In this document: positions 1-13,300 of the stretch, one piece after another
Numbering within the stretch: the stretch's first letter is position 1
Layout of the letters: the number at the start of each line of letters is the position of its first letter
DNA from: Nipponacmea schrenckii
Lineage: Eukaryota; Mollusca; Gastropoda; Lottiidae
Length of the DNA: 64,000 bases
Direction: 5' to 3'
Assembly (NCBI GenBank): GCA_030562195.1
Contig: CM060202.1
Coordinates: 20,694,317 to 20,758,316 of the forward strand
Translations under genes and position numbers: made by a program
Notes under the pieces: model-generated
Told to the model about the DNA's origin: nothing
What the model saw: the letters and a program-made list of their open reading frames with translations, nothing else
The model's database searches: none

Positions 1-365
1 GAATGTAAAAATGGTGACGCATCTTTCTAGAAAGTCTGTACCACAGAAATAGAAATGACAAATTTTTGACATTTATTGTAAAGCTACATATATTTAGGAC
101 CAAAATCATCATTTCCAGGTTTTGGAATGTAAAAGCCTTGTAACCCCATCATAAACTTATAGCATCAATTTACACCATTCTAATTTTCATTTAGATGTCT
201 GTAGATCTTGCTATTCTATTCCATTAAAAGCATTTTGTGACACAAGTTAAAACACAGTTAAGGCTTTTAGGTATTGAATACCTTTAAGATAGAGTCAACC
301 CTTCACAATTATTAGTTTATTTATAATTTTAAAAATACTTGAAAATAGAGAACTTGATTTTCCAG

Positions 366-1348
366 TGATCTCAACGGAGGAGATAATGCAAGGAGTTCGA
401 GTAAAATACCAGTTCAAGACCAACAGATAGCGCTAGCACTGTTACTGGAACTCTCTATTCAACGAGGTTGTTTAAGCTATATCTTATCAACAGTATTATT
501 ACTATTAAACTTATGGAACAACAGTCATCATGATTTCGACAATCGAATCAGCTCCAGTTTAAACAGCGCTCCTTTAATACCGTTGCTACGTAGATTCGAG
601 AATATCCACAACCCAAAATTACGGTCTGTTGAGATGTCCACCTTTGATGAGGTAAGCTCAGGATTTAAAAAAATTTGAAAAATGGTGTCTCAATCAAAAA
701 GAAATGCATGCCTGATTTTGATCTGAAACTCTTATGGTTTATCTCAAAATTCAAAAAGATAAACTCCAGATTGTATGAAATACAGTAATCTGATTGGATA
801 ATAAATCTTAAGTTAGAATCAACATTAGTGATTGACCAATCATATGACTGGAAAGCTAAAATCATCTTCTTTCCAGCAGTGAATAGGTATAGGTATAATC
901 TAAAAAAGATCAATACCAATAAGTTAGACCAGGGACAGCTTGGTAGAAAGGATCCTTGTGAACCTAAGTTATTATCCTTGTAAAATCAATACCAAGAGGT
1001 TTGACCAAGGACCAGCTGGTAGAAAGGATCCTTGTGAACCTAAGTTATTATCCTTGTAAAATCAATACAAGGACCAGCTAAAAATAAAAATAACTTCCTT
1101 GTAAAAAGTTCTAGTTGTTTTTCTATTAGTTCAATGATTTTTAGGTAAGAAAATGTGTAATCAATGAATGAAATTCTCTTCTATTTAAGTTTGGAAATTA
1201 CCATCTAAGTCCAACAGAATGTTTTTTACGAGTATTAACCTATCCAAGTGATGAAGATAAACCAGTTGATTTACGTCAGAGTGCTGTGGTGATCATGTCA
1301 CATTTAGATAGAATAGCAGCTCCCTATTTTCCTCCTACTAGTTATAAG
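366..1348 (+). CDS. HERC2: HERC2 exons w1-w2: N-terminal region before RLD1
   Basis: Exons: w1 366-651 (enters in phase 1, so an upstream coding exon exists) and w2 1190-1348. The peptide includes [18 protein letters not shown] and later [19 protein letters not shown], which resemble the vertebrate HERC2 segment just before the first RCC1-like domain. It is predicted to be helical, with no catalytic motif. The 365 bp before w1 are the 3' part of an intron containing a copy (about 157-240) of a dispersed repeat also found in later introns. The intron between w1 and w2 contains about two 76-bp repeats (927-1080). Confidence 0.93.
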
Positions 1349-4300
1349 GTAGGTACAGGTGAATACACCAAACAATACAGTCTTGTATACGTATGTAAAT
1401 ATCAGGAGGAAAAGTTTCCTTCATTGCACACTACATTGCATTGCCGTTTTCATCACCCCATTAGGTTCAGATGAGTCAGAAGTAAAACTCCATTCATTTC
1501 ATTTCAATGTTTTCTCCCTGTCTTCATTAGGCCATTAGTTGCAGAAGAGTCGGACGTAAAACTCCATTCATTTCATTTCAATATTTTCTCCCTGTTTTCA
1601 TTAGCCCATTAGTTGCAGAAGAGTCAAACTAAAACTCTTCATTCATTTCATCTCCTTTTCATAGCCCATGTGGGGAAAATTCATTGTTTCGATTAATAAA
1701 TTTGTTATAGTGTTTTAAATTTCAGACGAGTGCTGCTCAAGAAGTTATTGGTTGTGGTTTACTGGGGTGGAACAGAAACTCGGAAACCCGAACATCTCAT
1801 AGTTTAGATTTCTTCAACGATACCGGAGGTCTACAACAGATAGCTTGTTCTGAGAGATGTTTATTGGCCCTGACTCGAACAGGTCGTGTCTATATCATGT
1901 ATTATAGCTCTGAAACTCAGTCTCCCCAACTCGTGTCAGGGTTCGGAGAGAAAGAAGTGATCAAGATCTCGGCCCATCCGGAGGGGAAACATTATCTAGC
2001 CCTGACCAGTGAAGGGGATGTATATTCCTGGGGTAATGGTGATGGAGGAAGATTAGGTCATGGTGACAATATGTAAGCTTGTTTTTATTTTAATTAGAAT
2101 AATTTTATTTTTGAAAGGCGATGTTATGTCATATAAACTTTAAAATAGAAAAAACGAAATGAATGAATGAGTTTTACGTCCTACTCTTTTGCCTCTTTTG
2201 CAACAGATTAATAAAATATGTATATTAAGGACAGCTTTAATTTAAACCATTCTTTTTTAAGCCAGACGTCTGTGGTTCCTGCAAATCCACTAAAACTAAA
2301 TGTTTTATGACGTCACGTCTATTGTCGAAGTCTTAACATTACCTCGAGCTTAAACATCATTTTTATTTTATTATATATGTAATTTGAATATTATAGAACA
2401 CGTGAAGAGCCAACAGTAGTAGCTAGTCTCTCAGGTAAACATATAACCAACATAATCTGTGGTAGTACCTACAGTACCGCTCTAACAGCCACAGGGGAGC
2501 TCTATACCTGGGGGCGAGGCAACTACGGTCGTCTAGGACACGGTAGTAGTGAGGACCAATCAACACCTAGTATTGTTACAGCATTAAAAGGTCACCGTAT
2601 TATTGATGTGGCGTGTGGTAGTGGTGATGCTCATACTCTCGCTCTGGCAGAAACAGGTCAGTTGCAAAATTATTATCTTGATATTTCTTCTTAGCAGCTG
2701 GTAGACGACCCTCTTGAACCTTTGTTGTTATACATGGAAAGTTCAATGGCCAGAGACCAGCTGGTAGACCTTAGAACCTAGTTGTCATATCTATTTGATG
2801 TCTGAGGATCTTAGTAACATCAGACTTATTTGACTAGGCTCTGGAGCCTTTTTCTCTCAAACTTAACTAAATTAGCCTTTAAGTGGTACCTAATAAACAC
2901 AAAATACTTGAGAGATCTGGGGACTTTTTTTCTCAAACTTAACTTAAATAACTAAATCTGATTGGAATCCAATCATTGGATTACATAACTTTAGATCAAT
3001 TTTATTGATTTAGCTATCAAATGAGTGGAACATTGAAACATTTGCTATCAGGAATTAGGCCCCTATATTTGATTTGTGATAAAGGTTAGGTGGTACCTGG
3101 GTGTTGTGTTTAATTTTGATCTATTGTGATATTAATTTAGGAGCTGTTTATTCCTGGGGTGATGGAGACTACGGTAAACTGGGACGAGGTGGCAGTGATG
3201 GGTGTAAAACTCCAAAGTTAATTGATTTCTTCATGGGCTTAGAGGTGACTCGTGTTTTCTGTGGGGCTCAGTTCAGTCTGGCCCTCACTAAATATGGTGC
3301 CCTGTTCTCCTGGTAAGTATCAATGCGTTTTATTTATTGATGTCATGATTATTGCAGACAATCGATTATCGGTCCTTAAAAGCCCAACGACGCGACTAAT
3401 AGATTCCCATTCGAAAGTCGGCGACATCATCAAATATTTCAGTACCAACGTAAACATGACGAAGAAAATAATAATTGATGATAGTTTGCCAGTCATTGAG
3501 AATTCTTCTTTTTAACATTCATTAAATTGATAGAAAGTTCAATTGAATGTCTCCAGCAGATTTTTTTACTATTGAAATTTTACTATTCCTTGCAAAAAAT
3601 GTCGTAATTATAAGTTTTATCATTCTTTTCTGCTTACTACTAGGATATGAAACAGTTACTATTTATAGACAATTGGGGACGCCCGCGGGAAACTCTTTGC
3701 TCTTTAGGGGTAAAATACTTCGTTTTTCTCATGTGCAACCAGAAGTAAACTGTTGTGAAATTTAACTTAAAATCGGCATTTGTACCTTGGACAAAAATAT
3801 TTCAATTACTGCAGATATTTGATCAGATTGCTTTGTTTTTGTGATGTGAAGTATGACAATGAAATTCAATGCTGGTGAATAAACTACAGTAATCATGGCA
3901 TGGAACCCCGTTACAGTTGGTTACAGTGGAGCATATTTTTGACATCAACAAAACATTTAAGAAATGTCCGGTTGGGAAAAAAATAATCAACAGCCCTGAT
4001 ATTTACATTGACACAAATATTTCCGTTTTTATACGCCCAAAATATGTCAAAATTCTTAAATTTAGCTAGTAAATGCAATAGAGACAGGTTTCATTTGATT
4101 TGAATCAAATTTGGAATTATTGATGAGAACTTGGATTAGACCTAAATAATGTTAGAGTTTCTGCCTGTGTTAAAACAGAAAATATATTTTAAAGTGGGCG
4201 TATCTTGCTAGGCATCCGCTTGTTAGATTCGCCCAAACCCCATCGGTCCGTCTGTCCACTTCATTTGATTTGAAAAAAATCCTAAATCATCAATCCAGTG

Positions 4301-7300
4301 CCCCAGTCGCTCAATTATGACATTGTTATATTTCAGGGGTAAGGGAGATAACTATAGACTAGGACACGGATCAGAAGAACATATCCGTCTGCCGAAATTA
4401 ATCAATGGTTTATTTGGTACGAAGATTGTGGACGTGGCGGTTGGTTCGATGCATTGTACAGCTGTCACAGAAGATGGTGACGTGTATTGCTGGGGTAAAA
4501 ACGACAATCATCAACTTGGTGATACTGGCGTAAACTATGTGATGGAACCCACGTTAATGGCTGGTGTCGAGGGAAAGAATATTGTCGGTACAGCATGTGG
4601 ACCTTCTCAGGTTGGTCTTGGTATTATTACTCAATCTTAATAACTTGTAGTGAAACATCTTAGATTAGGTATAACTTCTCTATCTCATATGACCATAGGT
4701 CAGGATTAACTTTTGGATTTTTCTACCTGGTTTTTCACTGTTATTGAGGGAAGTGTGGGGCTTGGAATGAAAAAAAAAGTAGTTTCAATAGGATTGGACA
4801 ATGAACCGAGGCCCTGTTAGCTGCACACTTTATGGCATTGCCTGTCTTCGTTAGCCGATTGGGTGCAGAAGAATAAGACATTTTACTTCATTCTTTTCAT
4901 CATTTGCCTTGACTTGTACTGTGTCCATTAGCAGACGCTAACCTGATGGTCCAGGGTTTAATCCCGGCAAAAGCTCGAGATGAACTTTCGGATTTTTCAG
5001 CCCGGTTTCCCCTTGTCAGTAATGCAGGTCGGAGGGACTGACATGGAAAAAGCGTCTAGTCGTTCGTATGGGACAATAAACCGAGGCCTCGTGTGCTACA
5101 GGCTGTGCATGTTAAAGATGGAAGGTTGGAAATCGCAAAAAGTGTAGGCTAATGCCGCTGTCCTGGCAAAATTTCCCTCACTGCACACTGCACAGCGTTG
5201 CCCGTCTTCATTAGCCCATAAGGTGCAGAAAAGTAGGACGTAAAACTCCATCCATTTCATTTCATTTCAGTTTTATCCAAATGTCACTTTCCCTTTCCCT
5301 AAATCAAACAATACTATTTCTATTTTAGACATTTGTGTGGTCATCAATTGGTCAATGGTCTGTGAGTAATAGAATACCGTTTGTAGTGGATGTAACTAAG
5401 GCAACGTTTGAACATCTTAACGAGTTGCTATGTGAAGTGTGTGATGGAATTGATAGTAACTCTAATTGCGACCGTCCTCCTCAACATAAAGAATGTATTG
5501 CAGTTTCAGCTTTAAATCTTCTTAACCTACAGGTAACTATGGGGATATTAAGGGTAGGGAATGGGCACTGAAAAGGAATATTAAGCTGTTTGGATTGGAT
5601 AATAAATTAAGCATGGGTGCAGGCCTCAATTTAGTGTATATGATGGCAACCTTTTTCCAGGTTACCAGAAGATACTTGATGGTAACCTATTTCGATACAG
5701 GTTACCATGTGCTGTAAATATAACTTGTTCATTGCAATACAAGTTTAATTTAATACACTATAAATCTATGCTTCCTTTGACAGGCATTATCCTATACTGC
5801 AATTTGTTGGATATGGTCGCTGCATATTTTGCACCATAACTTCGAAATGCGCTTGTCTTCATCGATTTTGTAATGAAAATCAGAGCTAAAATCCCAAGAT
5901 GAAAATGTTTTGAGGGAAACAGTCTCTCTGGACATATTGTTTTGTCAACACGTGTGACTAAAAATACTTTTTATTGAGTACTTCATTTTGATAGGACAGT
6001 TATTTTTAGAAGTCACTGTGATTCACTGTGCAGTTCATTCTCGTATACACAAGTCATGTCAGGCGGAGGAAAGGAATTGTTTCAAGCATGACGAACATCT
6101 GCACGATTAATTTTTGAAGCGTTTATAGCTGATGGTAATATTAAAATTACCGAATTAATATTCTCATTTTTACATTCAATCTAATTATATAAATTCAGCG
6201 TGCGAATGCATTGGATTTCAGCTATGTCAGCGCAGAACGGTTAGAGCTGTGAAACGACCACGGCCCAATTATTTTAGTCTCAATCCACCAGGGAACCCAC
6301 TTAAATAGAATCAACAAAACGCCGAAATGGGCGACGGAGTCTACGTTTTGATCTAAAGGTCCAAACTTGATAAATTCACATACTAAAAACGATGTTTGAT
6401 GTCGAATCGTCAGCCCGCAAGAGAAGCATCTTATTGACCTACAAATTTATTACTCTCAGTTGGCACTTGCCATTGGCGAACGGAGAGACATTCGCCGGTT
6501 TTGGCGTACTGGCGACCTACAGGCAACCCGAACATTCGCTGGTTAAAATGAGGCCTGTGGGTGTACAGAAATAAAAAACTGTTTATGTGGAAATTGTAAA
6601 AAAAATAGTCCAAAATTTCAATAGGAAGACCAATAAGGTGCAGGAAGTAGGACTGCATTTTATTTTTTTATCTTACTTCTAAAAATTTCCCTCATTGCAC
6701 ATTGCTTGGCTGTGATCAGTTGGATGTAAAACTGTATTTTACTCTGTTGCTGTTGAAAATTTGCCTCACTGCACAATGGGTGGCTTTACCTGCTATTAAA
6801 AGACTAATTTTAAGACGTCCATTTTATTTATGTGTTGTTTCAGTTACGAGCGACCGTGAGTCAGAATGAATCTAAAGAGAGTCTAGGTCTAGAAGCTGGT
6901 GGTCGACTGGTGAATAGTATAAAACAGAGGGTAGTGTGTCTGGCCAGTAACTTGGGGGTGGTAGACACAGTACAGAGGGCAGCCCAGTCGGCCCTACAGA
7001 GTGGTTGGTCTATATTACTACCCACAGCTGAAGAAAGGGCCAGGGCTTTATCATCTTTATTATCTACTGGAAGTAAGTTGAACCTTATTACACAATGGCA
7101 TTTTGAACACTTGTCTTATACCTTTCTTGTACATTGCATCTTCACAATATCAAACTATTACAGACTTCATTCTTATACCTTGACTACACTAGACACCTTT
7201 CTGGTATCGTATCTTCACAATATCAAACTATTACAGACTTCATTCTTATACCTTGACTACACTAACCACCTTTCTGGTATCGTATCTTCACAATATCAAA

Positions 7301-10300
7301 CTATTAAACACTTCATTCTTATACCTTGACTACACTAACCACCTTTCTTGTATCACATCTCCACAATGTCAAACTATTGAACTTTTTAAATTTGACCTTG
7401 TACACTTCATGGTGTTGCTGTCTTCATTAGCCCATTAGGTAGAAAAGTAGACTTGAAACTCCATTTCATTTCATTTCATTTGATCTCACTTTTTCAAGTT
7501 TTTCAAATTTGTAGCTTTGTCATTTTGTTGTTTTTATATTTATCTAGGTAAAGACCTAACTATCATGAGTTCTGGACAGAGATTTATGACTGATCTACTA
7601 GTCAGTAGTTTAATGGCAGATGGTGGACTGGAATCGGCACTGTCTGCTGCTATCAAGAAAGAAATACAAGAAATTGAGTGTAAAAAGGTAAGATGGATAA
7701 TTTGTTTGATCTGTTCCCCCAGGTTATGAAAAAGTTATTTTTTTTAAAACAATCTGGGCCGTGGGACCTTTCAGACAGATTAAACCTTTGTACATGAAAG
7801 AAGAGAAACTAAAAAGTATCTTAATTTAGGCTGTCTTTATTTACTATCCTAAAAGGGAGACAACTCTGATTAAATTGAGTATATTTAGACCACAATATTA
7901 CCTAGGGCCTTATTCTCGAAAAACTTGCCTTATGATTTTGGTGTTTCAATAATTTGATTGGTCAATTACTAAAATCAATATTGAAATTAGTTTTTATTAA
8001 TTAGATTACTGTATTTCCTAAAATCAAAGTTAAATGTGAGTAAATTTTCATGAATAACGCTCCATATTACTATGAAGGTTTATTGGCAAGGTTTTATTGA
8101 ACATTATCAGATTTCTGGTGAGTAATTTGTAATTGTTTTCATAAAGGAAAAAGAAAGCGAAGAAGAATCTGATGATAAAATAGATGAATGTTCTACGTCA
8201 GGAGGAGAGAAGTCTGGGTCAGAAAGTATGGATAAATCTCCGATTAATGAAAAGACAGATTTAACTCGGGCTAGCATTCCTCTTCTACAACTTATACATC
8301 AACTTCTCAGGTAGGATGACATTGTTATCTTCTCATATTTTCTCCTCTCAGTTGGAAATTGCAAAAAGAGTAAGCTAATACCCACTGTCCTAGCAATATA
8401 TCACCAGGCTTCATTAGCCCATTAGGTGCAGAAGATAAGGACGTAAAACTCCATGCATTTTATTTTATTAGTTACATTTTTTTTAACACTTTATCGTCAG
8501 AAAGTCAAGTTACAATGAACATTGTCTTATACCTTGACTGCAATAGCCAGATTTGATTGGAATGTACAGACTAAACAATTTGGATGATTGATTTTATTTG
8601 TTCTTTTCTTGCAGGAATTCCTCAACACATTCTTTATCCCGACTTCAAGAAATTGCCAGGAATTCTGGCACCAAATCATCAGACAGTGAACAGAAAGAAA
8701 CCACACCGTCTCTCGATCTCTTGCTGCAGTTCCAGCGACTTCTCATCTCCAAGATATTTGTAAAAGAAACCAACAGTTTGTCCAGAATCATTGAAGCCAA
8801 GGAAGAAGATGATGCTTTGAAACCATCTTCAGAAATCTGTAAGTTCCTTGTGGTTTCTGATTTTTAACATCGTATCCAAAATACAGATCTTGAACAAACC
8901 GTCATAAATGAGAGATTTGATTTGATTGGCATTTCTTAGAAAGACTTGGGGTCTAATTTTGATTGGACTATATGAACCTATCAATACTTATTTTCCCTCA
9001 CTTGTATTACCACGGCCTGGAGGAAGTATGACGCTTTGGGGTTTGTTTAGACACAATTCCAGTAGGTTTAATGCTTGCCAACCTGAAGAATCATGTTCAA
9101 TATGTCAGGATTCATAACAGAATAACTTAGTAGATGTATTCTTGTCCTGATGAGGATTGTGTTTCTGAAACAAGTGTCAGTAGTATGAGGTGAGCTCTTG
9201 TCAACTAGCTAACATTAAGTCCTATATTGGCAATTTCTAAAACTAGCTGTCATGATGAGGATTGTGTATCTTAAACACATCTTAACTAACGTTTAACCTC
9301 AAAATCTAATTTCTGAATATTTTAGGTATAGAAATGCAGGGAGCTGCCACGTTGCTAAGGAAATACTGTAGTTTATTATGTAACCATGTAGGTGATATTT
9401 TACCAGCTGCTGCTAGTATTGCAGGTCAAAGCCCACATTATTTTAGTCTGGTTTCTAAAATTATCCTGACTGATGTTACAGGTCAGTATAAATATATAAA
9501 GTTTTTTAGTAATATAGATATTTACTTGTATATTAATCTTTATAGATAAACCGAGTTGCAAAAGCAAAATAACATATTTGCAACACATATAACAGCTAAT
9601 GAACTTTTCACACAAGGAAGTATATATCGAACTTTAGAACTTTAGAAAATTTAGAATTTTATATTTGTTTATTCTGGTTTTGTTTGGTTATGTTGTTCTA
9701 GTTTTGTTTTGTTTTGTTTGTTATAGTTTGGTTTGTTCTAGTTTGGTTTGGTTTGGTTTTTTTTAGTTTTGTTTGGTTTTCTTGTATACTGTTTGATCTC
9801 TTAAAGTTTTATCCTTTATATTTTTTTGTTTGTTTTGTTTTCATTTTTTATGTTTTTAAGTTTTGCTTTTTTATATTTAGGGGTCTATTGGACTATATTT
9901 GGGTCTTTTTTGGACTATATTTGGGTTTTATTGGTTATATTTTGTTGTATATTGGGTTTATTTAGGGGTTTTGGACTATATTTAGTGGTTATATTTTTTT
10001 GGGCTATATTTTTGTTTGTTATGGACTGGTTTTGTTGGTTATGGACTATATTTAGTTTGTTATATTTTTTTTTTTAGGAGTTTTGGACTATATTTAGTTT
10101 GTTATATTTTTTTGGGCTATATTTGGGTCTATTTGGACTATATTTGGGGTTATTGGACTATATTTAGTTTGTTATATTTTTTTGGGCTATATTTAGTTTG
10201 TTATATTTTTGGGCTATATTTGGAGTTTTATTGGATTTATTTAGGAGTTTTGGACTATATTTAGTTGTTATATTTTTTTGGGCTATATTTAGTTTGTTAT

Positions 10301-13300
10301 ATTTTTTTGGGCTATATTTAGTTGTTCCATTTTTTTGGGCTATATTTAGTTTGTTTTATTTTTTTACTATTTTGTTTGGGTTTTTGGTTATAGGTTGTTT
10401 TATTTTTTTGGGCTATATTTAGGATTATATTGGACTATATTTAGTTTGTTTTATTTTGGCTATATTAAGGGGGTATATTGGACTATATTTGAGTTTTTTT
10501 TGATAGTTTAGTTTTTTATATTTTTTTGGGCTATATTTTGGAGTTTTATTTTTGGTTTATTTTTTTTATTTAGGGGTTTTATTTTTGGGCTATATTTGTG
10601 TTTGTTATAGTTTTGTTTGTTATAGTTGTTTGTTATAGTTTTGTTTGTTATAGTTTTGTTTGTTATAGTTTTGTTTGTTATAGTTTTGTTTGTGTTATGT
10701 TTGTTTAGTTTTGTTGTTTGTTGTTATAGTTTGGTTTGGTTTGGTTTTTTTTAGTTTTGTTTGGTTTTCTTGAACACTGTAGATCTCTAAAACTTCATTA
10801 TAACCTTTATATGTTTGTTTGTTTTAGTTTTCACTTATTTATGCATATTTTAAGTGTCTTGCTTGACTATATTTAGGGGTCTATTGGACTATATTTAGGG
10901 GTCTATTGGACTATATTTAGGGGTATATTGGACTATATTTAGGGGTATATGGACTATATTTAGGGTTATATTTGGGTTATATTTAGGGGTATATTGGACT
11001 ATATTTAGGGTATATTGGACTATATTTAGGGGTATATTGGGCTTTATTTAGGGGTCTATTGGACTATATTTAGGGGTATATTGGACTATATTTAGGGGTA
11101 TATTGGATTATATTTAAGGGTATATTGGGCTTTATTTAGGGGTCTATTGGACTATATTTAGGGGTATATTGGGCTTTATTTAGGGGTCTATGGACTATAT
11201 TTAGGGGTATATTGGACTATATTTAGGGGTCTATGGACTATATTTAGGGGTATATTGGACTATATTTAGGGGTCTATTGGACTATATTTAGGGGTATATT
11301 GGACTATATTTAGGGGTATATTGGACTATATTTAGGGGTATATTGGACTATATTTAGGGGTATATTGGACTATATTTAGGGGTATATTGGACTATATTTA
11401 GGAGTATATTGGACTTTATTTAGGGGTCTATTGGACTATATTTAGGGGTCTATTGGACTATATTTAGGGGTCTATTGGACTATATTTAGGGGTATATTGG
11501 ACTATATTTAGGAGTATATTGGACTATATTTAGGATTATATTGGACTATATTTAGGAGTATATTGGACTATATTAAGGGGGTATATTGGACTATATTTAA
11601 GAGTATTTTTGACTATGTTTAGGGTTATATTGGACTATATTTAGGAGTATATTGGACTTTATTTAGGGGTATATTGGACTATATTTAGGGGTCTATTGGA
11701 CTATATTTAGGGGTCTATTGGACTATATTTAGGAGTATATTGGACTATATTTAGGGGTATATTGGACTATATTTAGGAGTATATTGGACTATATTTAGGG
11801 TATATTGGACTATATTTAGAGTATATTGGACTATATTTAGGGTTATATTGGACTATATTTAGGAGTATATTGGACTATATTTAGGGGTATATTGGACTAT
11901 ATTAGGGGTATATTGGACTATATTTAGGGGTCTATTGGACTATATTTAGGGGTATATTGGACTATATTTAGGGGTATATTGGACTATATTTAGGGGTATA
12001 TTGGACTATATTTAGGGTTATATTGGACTATATTTAGGGGTATATTGGACTATATTTAGGGGTTATTGGACTATATTTAGGGGTATATTGGACTATATTT
12101 AGGGGTCTATTGGACTATATTTAGGGTATATTGGACTTTATTTAGGGTTATATTGGACTATATTTAGGAGTATATTGGACTATATTTAGGGGTATATTGG
12201 ACTATATTTAGGGGTATATTGGACTATATTTAGGGGTCTATTGGACTATATTTAGGGTTCTATTGGACTATATTTAGGAGTCTATTGGACTATATTTAGG
12301 GGTCTATTGGACTTTATTCAGGGGTCTATTGGACAATATTTAGGGGTATATTGGACTTTATTCAGGGGTCTATTGGACTATATTTAGAGGTATATTGGAC
12401 TATATTTAGGGGTATATTTTTAATTATTTATTTATTATTATCTAGGAGTTCTACTACCAGAGATGGTAACGTGTATGGTTTTATTACAACTTCGTAGCCC
12501 TGATATTATAATAACTTCCCGATCAGTTCCCGTATTAGAAGAGATATTAGATATTCTAGATCAATTTAACCGTCTGGCTCCAGGACTAGATAAAGATGAT
12601 CTGGATGACTTAGCCTGGCCTGGTGTCAACAGTAAGTTGTTTATGATGAATTTTATTTTTCTATTTTTGGTTCTAGATCAGTCATGCGTTCTATTTCACT
12701 GTATTACCTATTGTCACCACTTACAATTCTACAGCCAAAAAATGCCTCTGTGATTGTGAAATACTTTTATAAAGCACTCCAGGATAAATTCCCTAATATC
12801 TATACCAAACGTCTGGTGACAAATAGGAATAAAAATATAAGTAATATTCTTGTATATGGTAGATTAGATCCCCTTTCATTATCTTCCTGAAGTAATCGCT
12901 TTGTATTTTTTATCATTGCTTTATCTTGTAAATTTCTCCAGAAACAAATCAAATTGATGTATATCTGGATACTGAAATTCATAGCAGTCTACTTGTGACC
13001 TGGTATTCCCCTAATCTATGGTGTGATGATCAATAATTTACGGTATTTATCTGTTGCTAGGCTGTACAGAGAGCGAGAAGAGAAACAATAGTAGTAAAAT
13101 ACATCCAATAGATATTGAAAACGAGATTAAAGATGGTGGACACTGGTTAATAATTCATGGTAAAGTTTATGACGTACAAGATTTCAAAACCGACTCTCCG
13201 TGTGGTAGGGAGATATTAAACGAGTATATCGGCCGAGATGCCACCGCTGCTTTCGATACTTATAATCATTCGGACAACGCTCTCGACCAGATGGAAGAAT

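Noticed and set aside
4611..4640. C-terminal extension of w6 read-through ending in a stop
   Set aside because: The exon ends at CAG with donor GTTGGT and the next exon continues the HERC2 protein ([11 protein letters not shown]) in frame; the extension is intronic.
9714..10422. Aromatic-rich plus-strand ORFs
   Set aside because: Artefacts of a C-poor G/T-rich repeat; overlapping frames and no family resemblance.
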